40,543 nt of DNA, taken from positions 1 through 40,543 of the IMG/VR virus record IMGVR_UViG_3300032213_001517. The stretch is one strand, 5' to 3'. Position 1 is the first letter of the stretch; the number at the start of each line of letters is the position of its first letter. Shown one piece after another: positions 1 through 7,521 of the stretch. The stretch comes from a virus. A program made the position numbers and the translations under genes. The notes beneath the pieces are model-generated. The model was not told the DNA's origin and did no database searches. It saw only the letters and a list, made by a program, of their open reading frames with translations.

Positions 1-80
1 CCACCTGATGGCGTGACGGGTAGCAGGTCTGTATCTGCTACTGTGCGTGTAGCGAGTTCATCTATGCGCTTGCTTGCCAT
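1..80 (-). CDS. Tail-fibre-type protein, N-terminal fragment (runs off the left edge)
   Basis: The reading frame starts at an ATG at 80 and is open to position 1, giving 26 complete codons. The start is preceded by a good GGAG-type ribosome binding site. The peptide begins MASKRIDELATRTVADTDLL and continues to a PVTPSG stretch. In phage tail fibres and receptor-binding proteins, a start of this kind (short basic N-terminus, then an ELA..T...DTDLLPV pattern) is the part that attaches to the tail. The gene follows the small tail genes in transcription order. The open frame at the right edge of the window (39686-40543) looks like the other end of the same gene, which would mean the contig was opened inside it. 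Confidence 0.6.
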   Translation of the reverse strand, partial: MASKRIDELATRTVADTDLLPVTPSG

Positions 81-92
81 TTACCTACTCCG

Positions 93-224
93 TCACTGCC
101 AGATTATGTAGTCTGTCGCTGTGCTAAATATCAGAAAGTCTGAAGCATCTTGCCAGAGCAGACCATCGGTTGGGCCTGATGTTGCTGGCGCTGAAGGCCC
201 GACTCCCAATAATGGTAGACTCAT
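93..224 (-). CDS. Small hypothetical phage protein, 43 aa
   Basis: This ORF overlaps the stop of the upstream 103-aa gene in an ATGA arrangement and ends 12 bases before the start of the tail-fibre-type gene, so it sits in the same translationally coupled run. The product begins MSLPLLGVGPSAPATSGPTD and ends in DYIIWQ. It has no transmembrane segment or recognisable domain. Proline/glycine-rich short proteins next to fibre genes are often small virion or fibre-assembly proteins, but that is inference. It is supported by the exact overlap and position rather than by homology. Confidence 0.55.
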   Translation of the reverse strand: MSLPLLGVGPSAPATSGPTDGLLWQDASDFLIFSTATDYIIWQ

Positions 225-532
225 AATACACCAGCGTTTGTAGCTAATCTGGTAAGCGTTGCAATAATATCCGTCATGGTAGAAGCTACATCAGGATCAT
301 TACCGGCAAGGGCCCAAACGTCTGCTATGTGGTAATTGCGTCGTTCATCTCCCAAGTCCCAACCGGTTGAACTTGCCGCGTTACGCCGCGCAATTCTAAA
401 CCATGCTTCCGCGGTCAACGGTTGCTCTATTCCGTTACCACTAAAAACCAACGACTCGACAACCCAAAGCGGGAAGGTTTGCGCCGGTGTTGCTGGTACT
501 GTTACCGGCACCGTTGCTGGAATATCTGCCAT
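221..532 (-). CDS. Hypothetical tail-region protein, 103 aa
   Basis: The ORF begins at an ATG at 532, 12 bases after the stop of the 106-aa gene, and overlaps the next gene by four bases. Its first 20 residues are rich in Pro, Thr, Val and Ala (PATVPVTVPATPAQ). A globular part follows with an AEAWFRIARRNAASSTGW segment and a hydrophilic centre (LGDERRNYHIADVW). There is no signal peptide or membrane segment. Its place between a virion-type small protein and the fibre gene suggests a tail or fibre-associated structural protein. No family is recognised with confidence. Confidence 0.6.
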   Translation of the reverse strand: MADIPATVPVTVPATPAQTFPLWVVESLVFSGNGIEQPLTAEAWFRIARRNAASSTGWDLGDERRNYHIADVWALAGNDPDVASTMTDIIATLTRLATNAGVL

Positions 533-544
533 GGTTATTCTCCG

Positions 545-865
545 TTATACGTTGACTTCAATATAGCAAAGGTGCCCGGCCACGTTTACCGCGCCGCCGA
601 GGCTAAGGTTCAGCGCTTCGCCGGCTTCGGTTTGAAACAACCCGTAGGCGCCACCAGGTGCCAAGATCCCCACCGATGCCGAGGCGCCGCCGGAACTTGC
701 AAGGCTCATCGGGCCCGATAGCGCCGTCGATGCCGATTGCCAAGTTGCTGTTACCGCGCCGGCTGCAACGATGACATAGGAAACCACCCGAATTCTTTTG
801 CCGGTAACGGCTGCAACAATTGCGTTGCTACCGCTGGCGCTTGCGTTGATGGCTGCAAATTTCAT
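545..865 (-). CDS. Small virion-type protein, 106 aa, paralogue of 16138-16458
   Basis: I chose the ATG at 865 (MKFAAINASASGSNAIVA), two bases after the upstream stop. A longer frame to 955 would run far into that upstream gene. The protein has the pattern GKRIRVVSYV, then TATWQSASTALSGPM, then GLFQTEAGEALNLSL, then VAGHLCYIEV. This is a small beta-rich protein type common in phage structural regions. A second copy of the same length and motif order lies at 16138-16458 beside the capsid genes. The function is probably a minor virion or decoration component; the exact role is not known. Confidence 0.7.
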   Translation of the reverse strand: MKFAAINASASGSNAIVAAVTGKRIRVVSYVIVAAGAVTATWQSASTALSGPMSLASSGGASASVGILAPGGAYGLFQTEAGEALNLSLGGAVNVAGHLCYIEVNV

Positions 866-867
866 AA

Positions 868-1200
868 TCAGAGCCCCAGCTGTTTTGACAAGATCCGAAG
901 GGCGATACTTAAAACCAATGACCACGGGAACAGGCCTTGCACTGCCTGAGCGCAAGTCGGTTCCTGTTCAATTGCTGCCTCGAGCACCGCCAGGTCGCCG
1001 GCGGTTTGCAGGTTGTCGGCCACGGGGTCGGCTGTAATCAGGGGCCCACCGCCGAGGGTTTGCGATAGGGCATAACCTGCCACGTTCCAGCACGCATGGA
1101 CTAGCACCGGCGCGGGAATGTCGCCGCCCTTGACGCGATCCACGAGTAGCCCAAGGGCATAGGTTGGGAAGTCGGTTGGGTATGGGGTAAGCATCATCAG
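868..1200 (-). CDS. Hypothetical protein of the lysis-like cassette, 110 aa
   Basis: The start is placed at the ATG at 1200, which overlaps the stop of the peptidase gene as TGATG and has GGAG upstream. A TTG nine bases earlier is possible but weaker. The product begins MMLTPYPTDFPTYALGLLVD and ends in a hydrophobic or amphipathic helix (LFPWSLVLSIALRILSKQ) that could lie on or in a membrane. It is tightly coupled to the papain-like peptidase gene, so a role as a peptidase partner or small lysis accessory is plausible. No family was recognised. Confidence 0.6.
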   Translation of the reverse strand: MMMLTPYPTDFPTYALGLLVDRVKGGDIPAPVLVHACWNVAGYALSQTLGGGPLITADPVADNLQTAGDLAVLEAAIEQEPTCAQAVQGLFPWSLVLSIALRILSKQLGL

Positions 1201-2084
1201 ATACTCCAATTGATTCGGCGCGCCGGGAAGCCGTCAAGGCCTGAAAAGGCCCAACTGTCACCAGCTCCCAACATTCTATCAACTACTTCCGCATCGGCCC
1301 AAAACCCACACGCCGGCGGGTTGCCGGCGCCCAAGGGTCCGGTGTGCTTGTTGTCGCCCCAACTGTTGCAAATAAACCCGCCGGGCCTGCTGCCGCCCTT
1401 ATAGCCGATAAGCCCCATGCAATGATTCCAGGTTCCGGCGGGCCGCGCGAATCCGTCGGCATCTCGCTGGAACACAAACCCGCGGCTTGAACAGATTGCG
1501 ATTCCGTACCCACTAGCCAAGGCTTGGCAAGCCTGTTGAAACGTTTTTACTAGGGTGACGGCTCGCACCGGGTGGAGGCGCGCCACGCTTTCAATGCTGT
1601 CAGGTACTCCGGTTCGCCCCCACTGCCGGCACCGGGTTTCGTCGTATTTGCGCAAATCTTCGGCGCCGTAGACTTCCCGATCCACGACGCCCCATCGGCG
1701 CACAAACTCCGCGGCCCACGCGCCTACCGAACCGTCACCGTTAATCCTGCCGCCACCCACTTCTACCCGGCTTCCGGCGTAGATGACTTCTTGGCAAAGG
1801 TCTTTGATGCTCTCCGCCTCGCCGGCCAGGATTTCCGCGGCCATGGTCGCTTCGATTGCCGCCGCGGTCCCAAACGCCACACAACTTCCCACCTGCCCCT
1901 GATTCCTGCCCGGCCAAGGTTTGCCGGTGATGGCCTCGCGGGCTTTCCAGAGGAAGGCTTCCGGCGGTATGGTTTCCCGTTCTGCCGCGGGTGTCATCGA
2001 AAAAAACGGGAACGGCTGGGCGCCGGCCACCACCGCCACGGCTTCCGGATCGTCCACCCACCCCGGCACGTAATCGTCAATCAT
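1197..2084 (-). CDS. Papain-like (C1-type) cysteine peptidase, 295 aa
   Basis: The protein carries the papain-family signature in the right order. Gln62 and Cys68 lie in NQGQVGSCVAFG, matching the oxyanion-hole Gln and the nucleophile. His221 lies in TWNHCMGLIGY, and Asn240 lies in the classic CNSWGDN motif. There is no signal peptide. The gene overlaps its neighbours on both sides by ATGA/TGATG. It sits directly after a holin-like membrane protein and a protein with a hydrophobic N-terminus, where a phage usually encodes its endolysin. I infer a role in cleaving a protein layer of the host envelope or in virion processing. No separate peptidoglycan hydrolase was seen in the window. Confidence 0.85.
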   Translation of the reverse strand: MIDDYVPGWVDDPEAVAVVAGAQPFPFFSMTPAAERETIPPEAFLWKAREAITGKPWPGRNQGQVGSCVAFGTAAAIEATMAAEILAGEAESIKDLCQEVIYAGSRVEVGGGRINGDGSVGAWAAEFVRRWGVVDREVYGAEDLRKYDETRCRQWGRTGVPDSIESVARLHPVRAVTLVKTFQQACQALASGYGIAICSSRGFVFQRDADGFARPAGTWNHCMGLIGYKGGSRPGGFICNSWGDNKHTGPLGAGNPPACGFWADAEVVDRMLGAGDSWAFSGLDGFPARRINWSI

Positions 2085-2734
2085 TTAAGGCTCTCCAAGA
2101 TTTTTCCAAGCCGACTGTAAATTTCCGTCGCCGCGGTACGAATAGAAGGGGTAAGCGCCGCATCTGGGTCCGTTGGCAATACCGCCGCTAGCTCTTCGCC
2201 CAATCGGTTCCGGATAGCTTCCAGCGCCATGGGTGGAAGCGCCGCCAAGGCCTGCCGGCGCGCAAACGTGAACAGGTCGCCGGCTGTTTTAATCTCGGGA
2301 TCTCCCGCCGCCTTGCTTGCTCGCCGGTATACGTCTGCAAGCGCCACCACTTGCTTTGCCTTGTCTGGGTCTTGATTGACTTCAAGCAACGCCTGCAACG
2401 CCACCGCTAGCGGGTCCACCGGCACCACTGGCCCGGGTGGCGCCGGTGGAGCGCTGCCCACCGTTACCACGCATACCGCCGCCTCGCTGGGGATGTCTCC
2501 CGCCGCGGTCCACGCCAAGATCTTGTACTGTCCCGGTGCCATGGCTGAAAAGATCGCGCTCCGAGTCGATTCCATGACGATGAGATCAGCATCGTCTCCC
2601 GCCAGGTACCACCGGATTAGCTTGCAATCTGTGCGCGCTGCAATCTGCACCAGGCGCCCCGGCCTCGCCGCTACCGCCGGCGGTAGGCTCACCGTAGGGT
2701 CTGCCGCCAAGGCTGCTAATACTAGCCAAATCAT
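2081..2734 (-). CDS. Probable exported protein with Ig-like N-terminal domain, 217 aa
   Basis: The product begins with a short hydrophobic stretch (MIWLVLAALAADPTVSLP) that looks like a signal peptide or membrane anchor. A beta-rich domain to about residue 92 follows (GRLVQIAARTDCKLIRWYL, then GQYKILAWTAAGD), then a proline linker (APPAPPGPVVPVDP), then an alpha-helical C-terminus of about 110 residues. From memory, this N-terminal arrangement resembles proteins of Planctomycetota and their prophages. It overlaps the holin-like gene upstream and the peptidase gene downstream by ATGA, so it is part of the same cassette. Its role could be envelope binding or aid to the peptidase; this is inferred from position only. 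Confidence 0.6.
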   Translation of the reverse strand: MIWLVLAALAADPTVSLPPAVAARPGRLVQIAARTDCKLIRWYLAGDDADLIVMESTRSAIFSAMAPGQYKILAWTAAGDIPSEAAVCVVTVGSAPPAPPGPVVPVDPLAVALQALLEVNQDPDKAKQVVALADVYRRASKAAGDPEIKTAGDLFTFARRQALAALPPMALEAIRNRLGEELAAVLPTDPDAALTPSIRTAATEIYSRLGKILESLK

Positions 2735-2988
2735 TGTTTTGCCCCATTCATGCGCGAGATTTCGGTATTGGAACGGGCCAGCTCGGTAATTTCCCGCGCC
2801 ATGTGCTCTTGTGTTGTCGCAATGGTTTCAAGGGTTTGGCTTAGGCTTGAAAGGAACTCAAAATGCCTGTCCCGAATCGGGATGATTAGGTGTTGGGCGA
2901 TCCATTGCGAAGTAGACCAGATGCCATAGCCGATAGCCACAAGCGCCGCCGTAGGCAATCCAACGGCTTGAATCCATGTCGGGTCCAT
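2731..2988 (-). CDS. Holin-like small membrane protein, 85 aa
   Basis: The start at 2988 has GGAG upstream. Residues about 8-25 form one transmembrane helix (AVGLPTAALVAIGYGIW). A soluble, helical, coiled-coil-like C-terminus then runs to the end (FEFLSSLSQTLETIATTQ). A single N-terminal membrane segment with a hydrophilic helical tail is a common layout for small phage holins or holin accessory proteins. It opens a run of four coupled genes that includes the cysteine peptidase. The holin call rests on topology and position, not on sequence identity. Confidence 0.6.
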   Translation of the reverse strand: MDPTWIQAVGLPTAALVAIGYGIWSTSQWIAQHLIIPIRDRHFEFLSSLSQTLETIATTQEHMAREITELARSNTEISRMNGAKQ

Positions 2989-3020
2989 CTGCGCACTCCG
3001 AAGGTTTGGGGCTCATCATA

Positions 3021-4520
3021 TCATGGTTGCCGGTATTCGCTGCAATCCGAACAGGATTTGAACTTGCTGCCCTGTGCGCCAAACCGCACACACTCCCCGT
3101 GAATGGTGCACGAGTGGAGCGCCGAACACCCACACGCCGGCTTCGGGTCAATCAGTTCCCCAAGGTGCACGCATGCGGTAGCGGCCCGGGTTTTCATCCG
3201 CTCGATGATTGCCAGCCGTTCCGCCTGATACGTTGCCGCTGATTCCATGGGTGCCACCATGGCCGAAGGCGTTATTGCATTGTCCACACATTCCGCGGTA
3301 ACGCCGGAAGGGAATTCCAGCCCGTATAGAATCACTACCGGATCACCTGCCACGCCGCTAAACGTCACCGTTGCCACCCAATGCCCGGTATCGGCCAGCA
3401 CGCCAAGGTCAAGCGTATAGGTGCCGACGGTCCACGCTCCGCCGGGAATCCGGATTGCCACGCATGGGGTGTTCTTGGCCACGGATTTAACCACTAAATC
3501 GAAACCGGCCACCGACGTATATTGTATCTGTTGTTTTTCGGCGCCGTTCACCGGGTCCTCGCCGCCACATCCGGCGTTCAAGAGGTCCACCGCGGTAGGG
3601 TAGATTGGCGTCGGGTCCAATACTGCCGCTACCGGCGGAAGTAAGCCGCTGCCCGAATTATTCCCGCGGAAGCATCCAAGCCGGCCACCGGTGCGGTTCA
3701 CGCCCAACTGGCTCCACTGAGGGCGAAAGGTTCCGGCCACCGCGGGCTTGACCAGCGCCGCCAGGCATGAATACGTTCTCTTGCCGGTGTCCATCGAACA
3801 ATCCGATAGCGGGCCGTTCTCCGCCTTGCCGTTGCAGCCTAGCCGATAGGGCATAAGCTGGATGGTTGCCGTTGCTGAGCGTATGTCTGTTTCGCAATAA
3901 CCGCCGGAAGGAACAAACGGTATCGGGTCGGGGTGGCCCATCACCCACGTTGTATTCCTGTCAAGGGGGTCCGCTAGCGGGTCCAAGATCCGGGTGAGCG
4001 TCACGCCAAACGTTCCGCAAGTTACGTATGTGTTGCTTCCATCCGCCGGGGGCGGTGTGAATTCAACCGCCGGCACCAGGCGCTCCATGGTCACCGATAG
4101 CCCAAGGCTTGCGTCTGGATTCACCACCATGACGGCCCGGAAGCGCCAGCTCATGCCATAGCTGGGGGTGCCTGCAATCAGGATAGACGATATATTCGCC
4201 TCCCCCTGCCAAATGCCTTCCGGCACCGGCGTCTGTGGTAAACATCCTAGGCCCATAGTTACCGGCTGGGGAATGTATCGGGAAGGGCCAGTACCTACCG
4301 AAGGGCACGTAGACGGGTCGCGCGCGAAGGTCAGATACAAAACTCCCATTTGCATCGGCCACCCGATAGCGGTACACGCCAAAGCACAATCAAAGGTAAT
4401 CGGCACCGAATACCCCGCCGTGCTTGGCGCGCAAATATACTGCGCAACTGCAAACCGGTGGTTTCCGCGGGCTTCCCCTTCCGGCGGTATCAGGTTGATG
4501 GTTCCAATTTCATACGGCAT
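3021..4520 (-). CDS. Cysteine-rich tail-tip-type protein with C-terminal zinc-ribbon motif, 499 aa
   Basis: The ATG at 4520 overlaps the previous stop (TGATG). The body is beta-rich and has many cysteines scattered through it. The last 50 residues hold a compact Cys/His cluster (CVHLGELIDP, CGCSALHSCTIHGEC, CSDCSEY), which looks like a metal-binding ribbon. I recall HGEC-type tails of this kind in planctomycete proteins. Coming after the tape measure and distal tail genes and before the lysis-like genes, it is probably a baseplate or tail-tip component. Host binding is possible but not shown. Confidence 0.6.
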   Translation of the reverse strand: MPYEIGTINLIPPEGEARGNHRFAVAQYICAPSTAGYSVPITFDCALACTAIGWPMQMGVLYLTFARDPSTCPSVGTGPSRYIPQPVTMGLGCLPQTPVPEGIWQGEANISSILIAGTPSYGMSWRFRAVMVVNPDASLGLSVTMERLVPAVEFTPPPADGSNTYVTCGTFGVTLTRILDPLADPLDRNTTWVMGHPDPIPFVPSGGYCETDIRSATATIQLMPYRLGCNGKAENGPLSDCSMDTGKRTYSCLAALVKPAVAGTFRPQWSQLGVNRTGGRLGCFRGNNSGSGLLPPVAAVLDPTPIYPTAVDLLNAGCGGEDPVNGAEKQQIQYTSVAGFDLVVKSVAKNTPCVAIRIPGGAWTVGTYTLDLGVLADTGHWVATVTFSGVAGDPVVILYGLEFPSGVTAECVDNAITPSAMVAPMESAATYQAERLAIIERMKTRAATACVHLGELIDPKPACGCSALHSCTIHGECVRFGAQGSKFKSCSDCSEYRQP

Positions 4521-5578
4521 CAGGCACCAATAAAGATTTTGAGATTGGAGAGCGAAAGATAAGCCACCTGTTCCGTGAGTTGCTCGGGATTGTTGGCGTT
4601 CTGCAATAGTGGAAACCTAATCGGTACCGCCACACTTCCACCCACCGAAGCGCCGGCGCCGAAAAACAGGTAGGGGTCCCAAGGGGTGGTTATTCCACCG
4701 ACAATTCGGGTATAGGTCCAATACCGAAGCGCCGCCACCCGCGGACTCTTCAGGAACTTGCCGCTGCTATTTTTGGCCAAATAGATCCAAACCTCGAGAA
4801 CCAATATCTGCCGCTTCGGGTCAAGCTTCGGCACCGGCGGGGGCCCGATATAGACCATATCATCGGGAGGCTTTACCGGATTCTTAACCGCGCCAAGATT
4901 CCAGAACGCAATCCATGCTAGCCCGTCATAGGTTCCTTCCAGTCCGCCGGCTTCGTTGTACACCGGGAGCGCTTCGCAAAATGGGGTGAAGTCTTCGTGT
5001 ATTCCGGTGTTGCTTCGGTTCACATCGGATAGCGAATCTTCAAAAAACGAATCGGCCATCATAGGTTCTGCTACGTGCCGGTTGCTATAACACCACCCGC
5101 CAGGCATAAGGTTCCCGAGCCAGTCCTCGCCCCATGTTGTATCGGTTGCATCCTGCCAATAGACGTTTCCAGCTGCTAAGTATGGATCGTTGGCTTGGTC
5201 TCGCTTGGTTAAACGGATGTAGGTGTTGGGCATTGTGAACCGCGGGCCAGTATACGTCACCGTATACGCGGGGATGCCGTAGGGTGCCGTCACCACCGGA
5301 AGCCACTTGGCCACGTCTGCCAGGTCGAATTTAACCTTCTGCCGGAAGGTCACACCGTTGGGAAGTCCTGTATCTGATCCATACGGGATTGCGTTCTTGC
5401 CTGCCGCGTCGTGAGGCAAAATCATCTTGTTGCCACACAAGCCGGTTTGAAAGTCCACCGGCTGCGTGATTTCCCGAGTGTAGAAAAGCACATGGAGCGA
5501 AACCGACGGGAACGCCGATCCGGCGTCCACCTGATTAAGGCAATTCCCGGCCAGCAGTTCGCCCTTAAATCCGTTCAA
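4520..5578 (-). CDS. Tail-region structural protein, 352 aa
   Basis: A longer reading frame reaches 5758, but its first 60 residues are the upstream gene in another frame. The likely start is a TTG at 5578 that overlaps the upstream stop as TTGA, giving a protein that begins LNGFKGELLAGNCLNQ. It is rich in aromatic residues and beta-type segments (QILVLEVWIYLAKN, VAALRYWTYTRIVGG) and has no membrane segment. It belongs to the distal tail run between the 147-aa and 499-aa genes. No family is recognised, so the tail assignment is by position. Confidence 0.6.
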   Translation of the reverse strand: MNGFKGELLAGNCLNQVDAGSAFPSVSLHVLFYTREITQPVDFQTGLCGNKMILPHDAAGKNAIPYGSDTGLPNGVTFRQKVKFDLADVAKWLPVVTAPYGIPAYTVTYTGPRFTMPNTYIRLTKRDQANDPYLAAGNVYWQDATDTTWGEDWLGNLMPGGWCYSNRHVAEPMMADSFFEDSLSDVNRSNTGIHEDFTPFCEALPVYNEAGGLEGTYDGLAWIAFWNLGAVKNPVKPPDDMVYIGPPPVPKLDPKRQILVLEVWIYLAKNSSGKFLKSPRVAALRYWTYTRIVGGITTPWDPYLFFGAGASVGGSVAVPIRFPLLQNANNPEQLTEQVAYLSLSNLKIFIGA

Positions 5579-6018
5579 ATTGTCACCGCGTTGATGATTA
5601 TTTGGAGCGTTGCGCTGCCTTGAACAAGGGTGCCGGCCAAGGTAAACGAATAAGCCCCACCGACAAACGAGCACCCGTTGCCACTGGCTGCCGGTGTGAA
5701 AATACCGGGACCAATACCGCCGACGTTGCCTACCACTGCACCGGTAGGCTCTGTGCAAAGGCTAAGCGTAGTCGAAAAACTAAACGGTAGGCCAATGGAA
5801 AAGTAGCTGTAAACGTCCCCGCATGGGGATGATAGCGGTAGGGTAAATGCCGTTGGTGTTGTCGGGAATGTTCCGCAGATACCGCCGGAACAATGCCATA
5901 ATCCGCTTACGCTTGTCGGTGGGGCCTTCCAGCCGCAGCACGAATAAGGGCGCGGAAGGGCTCCGTAGAAAGTCGAGGTCTTGCTGTCCCAGCATTGGAA
6001 GGTTTTGACTTCGCCCAT
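5575..6018 (-). CDS. Cysteine-rich tail-region protein, 147 aa
   Basis: The ORF starts at an ATG at 6018, four bases after the preceding stop. The protein has about nine cysteines in 147 residues, including a CC pair (YSCCGW), and many Gly, Ser, Thr and Phe residues typical of small beta proteins. The N-terminus is soluble (MGEVKTFQCWDSKT). Disulfides or metal binding are possible outside the cell. It overlaps the next gene by four bases. No family is recognised; the location suggests a distal tail or baseplate component. Confidence 0.55.
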   Translation of the reverse strand: MGEVKTFQCWDSKTSTFYGALPRPYSCCGWKAPPTSVSGLWHCSGGICGTFPTTPTAFTLPLSSPCGDVYSYFSIGLPFSFSTTLSLCTEPTGAVVGNVGGIGPGIFTPAASGNGCSFVGGAYSFTLAGTLVQGSATLQIIINAVTI

Positions 6019-6022
6019 GATT

Positions 6023-6454
6023 TCACTCGTAGGTCACATATAGGATATTGCCCACGCATTGAACCGATGAAATGGTGGAACCGCTACCGCCACCGCCGAT
6101 ATCGAATTCATAGTTGATTTGCCCGCGGTTCTCACTTCCGGCGCCGCGCACCCGAAGTCTTACAATCTTCCCGGTTGCCGCCGCCAGGTTGTTCATTTCA
6201 AATGCTTGGTTGGTTTCGCCGTCGCCGACAATTCCGAATTCCTTCAATTCATAATCCTGCCCCGTACCCGCCACCGTCATTTCTTCCCACATATAAATCG
6301 TGTTGCCGCTCTCGCTGGTGCCATAGCTGCCGGTGATGCGTGCCACAATAGGCTTGCTTCCGGCGGTTCCGATTTCAATTGCGTTGCCACTCATGGAAAG
6401 CGTCGCGCCTTCGCCTGCCCGGAGCAATGGTAGCTTAGGTTCCTGTTTCATCAT
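6023..6454 (-). CDS. Tail-region protein, 143 aa
   Basis: The start overlaps the previous stop as TAATG. The product begins MMKQEPKLPLLRAGEGATLS. It is predicted to be beta-rich (VARITGSYGTSE, YELKEFGIVGDGETNQ) with a glycine-rich linker near the end (GGGGSGSTISS). No membrane segment or catalytic motif is visible. Its position directly after the 354-aa tail protein points to a tail-tip or fibre-attachment role. This is positional inference. Confidence 0.55.
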   Translation of the reverse strand: MMKQEPKLPLLRAGEGATLSMSGNAIEIGTAGSKPIVARITGSYGTSESGNTIYMWEEMTVAGTGQDYELKEFGIVGDGETNQAFEMNNLAAATGKIVRLRVRGAGSENRGQINYEFDIGGGGSGSTISSVQCVGNILYVTYE

Positions 6455-7518
6455 TACGCCACGTCGGGGTCAGTAAACAACAATTGGAACGGGAACGAAG
6501 GGTAAATCGGCTTCTTATTCAATGTCGATTCTACGTAATAATGGTACCGGCCACCGGCGCCAAACCACGGGAGCAGATTATGCCCACCCGTCACGTTGTT
6601 ACCGACTGCCGCCGGCGGTTGATGCGCTGGGTCCGTCTCGGGATCAAACCGGCTGAAGGTCATTTCGAGATCGACAAGCTTCAATGGCGAAACAATTGCC
6701 GGAGGCCCACCGCCGCCAAGGCCAACAAACCCGGGATAAGCTGGAACGTACCGGCGGTAGCTCATCGCCTGAAACAATAGGGTGCCCGAGTCGTATGAAT
6801 TCCAATAAATCTGGTTTACGTGCCCCAAGGCTTCGTAAATGTAGCCGTAGTGCCTGCTGTTGGGTTCTAAGTATGTAATCGGAACTTGGTACCAAAATAT
6901 CTTTAGACCTGATTTTCGTTGAATTATTCGCACCTGCCCGGGAAGGGTGGCGCCGTTGGGGTTGTTGGTTCCGGCGCCGCCTTCGGCGCGAAACTTAAAC
7001 TGTCCCTGCTGCGCCGTTATGAATTCTGCTGAAGGAACTTCGTCATAGTCTGTAAACCTGTCCCATTCCTTCGCCCATATGCTGTTTTGTGATACCCCGT
7101 TATCGTCAATCCAGTCCATCTTGCCGACTTCGATTGCCGTATCTCGCAAAACAGCGTAGGGTCTTGGCGCAAAGGTTATTTCGCACCGGTAGAGCAAATA
7201 CTTGGCGAAGTTGGGAAGCGCCGGCGCTTCCAATCCGTTGGTATAAACTTCCGAGGTAGTTCCGTTCACGTCGAAGCTTACGCCGGAGATCGCCACGTTT
7301 TCGGCGAATAACCACGGGAACTGGGGGTGCGCCAATGGTAGCACCCGAATCAGGGCGCCGTTTCCCTTGGGTGTAGAGCTTCCGATTATTTCTGTAATCA
7401 CATCGGGTAAATCATACTTGGCTGGATCAACAAACCCCACCATGGTGGCTTTACTGCCGCCCATGTTATGGTTGCTGCTGCTGACTTGCCGGAGGCTTTC
7501 CACGAATTCAAACGCCAT
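6454..7518 (-). CDS. Distal tail-type structural protein, 354 aa
   Basis: This is the first gene after the tape measure, the usual place of a distal tail protein. It begins MAFEFVESLRQVSSSNHNMG and contains many aromatic and beta-type segments (KYLLYRCEITFAPRPYAVL, WYQVPITYLEPNSRHYGYIY). There is a glycine/proline run near residue 270 (GLGGGGPPAIVSP). The late part includes LLPWFGAGGRYHYYVEST. I do not recognise a named family. The distal-tail role follows from gene order, and its four-gene run with small cysteine-rich proteins may build the tail tip. Confidence 0.6.
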   Translation of the reverse strand: MAFEFVESLRQVSSSNHNMGGSKATMVGFVDPAKYDLPDVITEIIGSSTPKGNGALIRVLPLAHPQFPWLFAENVAISGVSFDVNGTTSEVYTNGLEAPALPNFAKYLLYRCEITFAPRPYAVLRDTAIEVGKMDWIDDNGVSQNSIWAKEWDRFTDYDEVPSAEFITAQQGQFKFRAEGGAGTNNPNGATLPGQVRIIQRKSGLKIFWYQVPITYLEPNSRHYGYIYEALGHVNQIYWNSYDSGTLLFQAMSYRRYVPAYPGFVGLGGGGPPAIVSPLKLVDLEMTFSRFDPETDPAHQPPAAVGNNVTGGHNLLPWFGAGGRYHYYVESTLNKKPIYPSFPFQLLFTDPDVA

Positions 7519-7521
7519 GGA

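Noticed and set aside
5579-5758. Extension of the 352-aa tail gene to 5758
   Set aside because: The added part is the 147-aa gene read in another frame; the TTG at 5578 overlaps its stop neatly.
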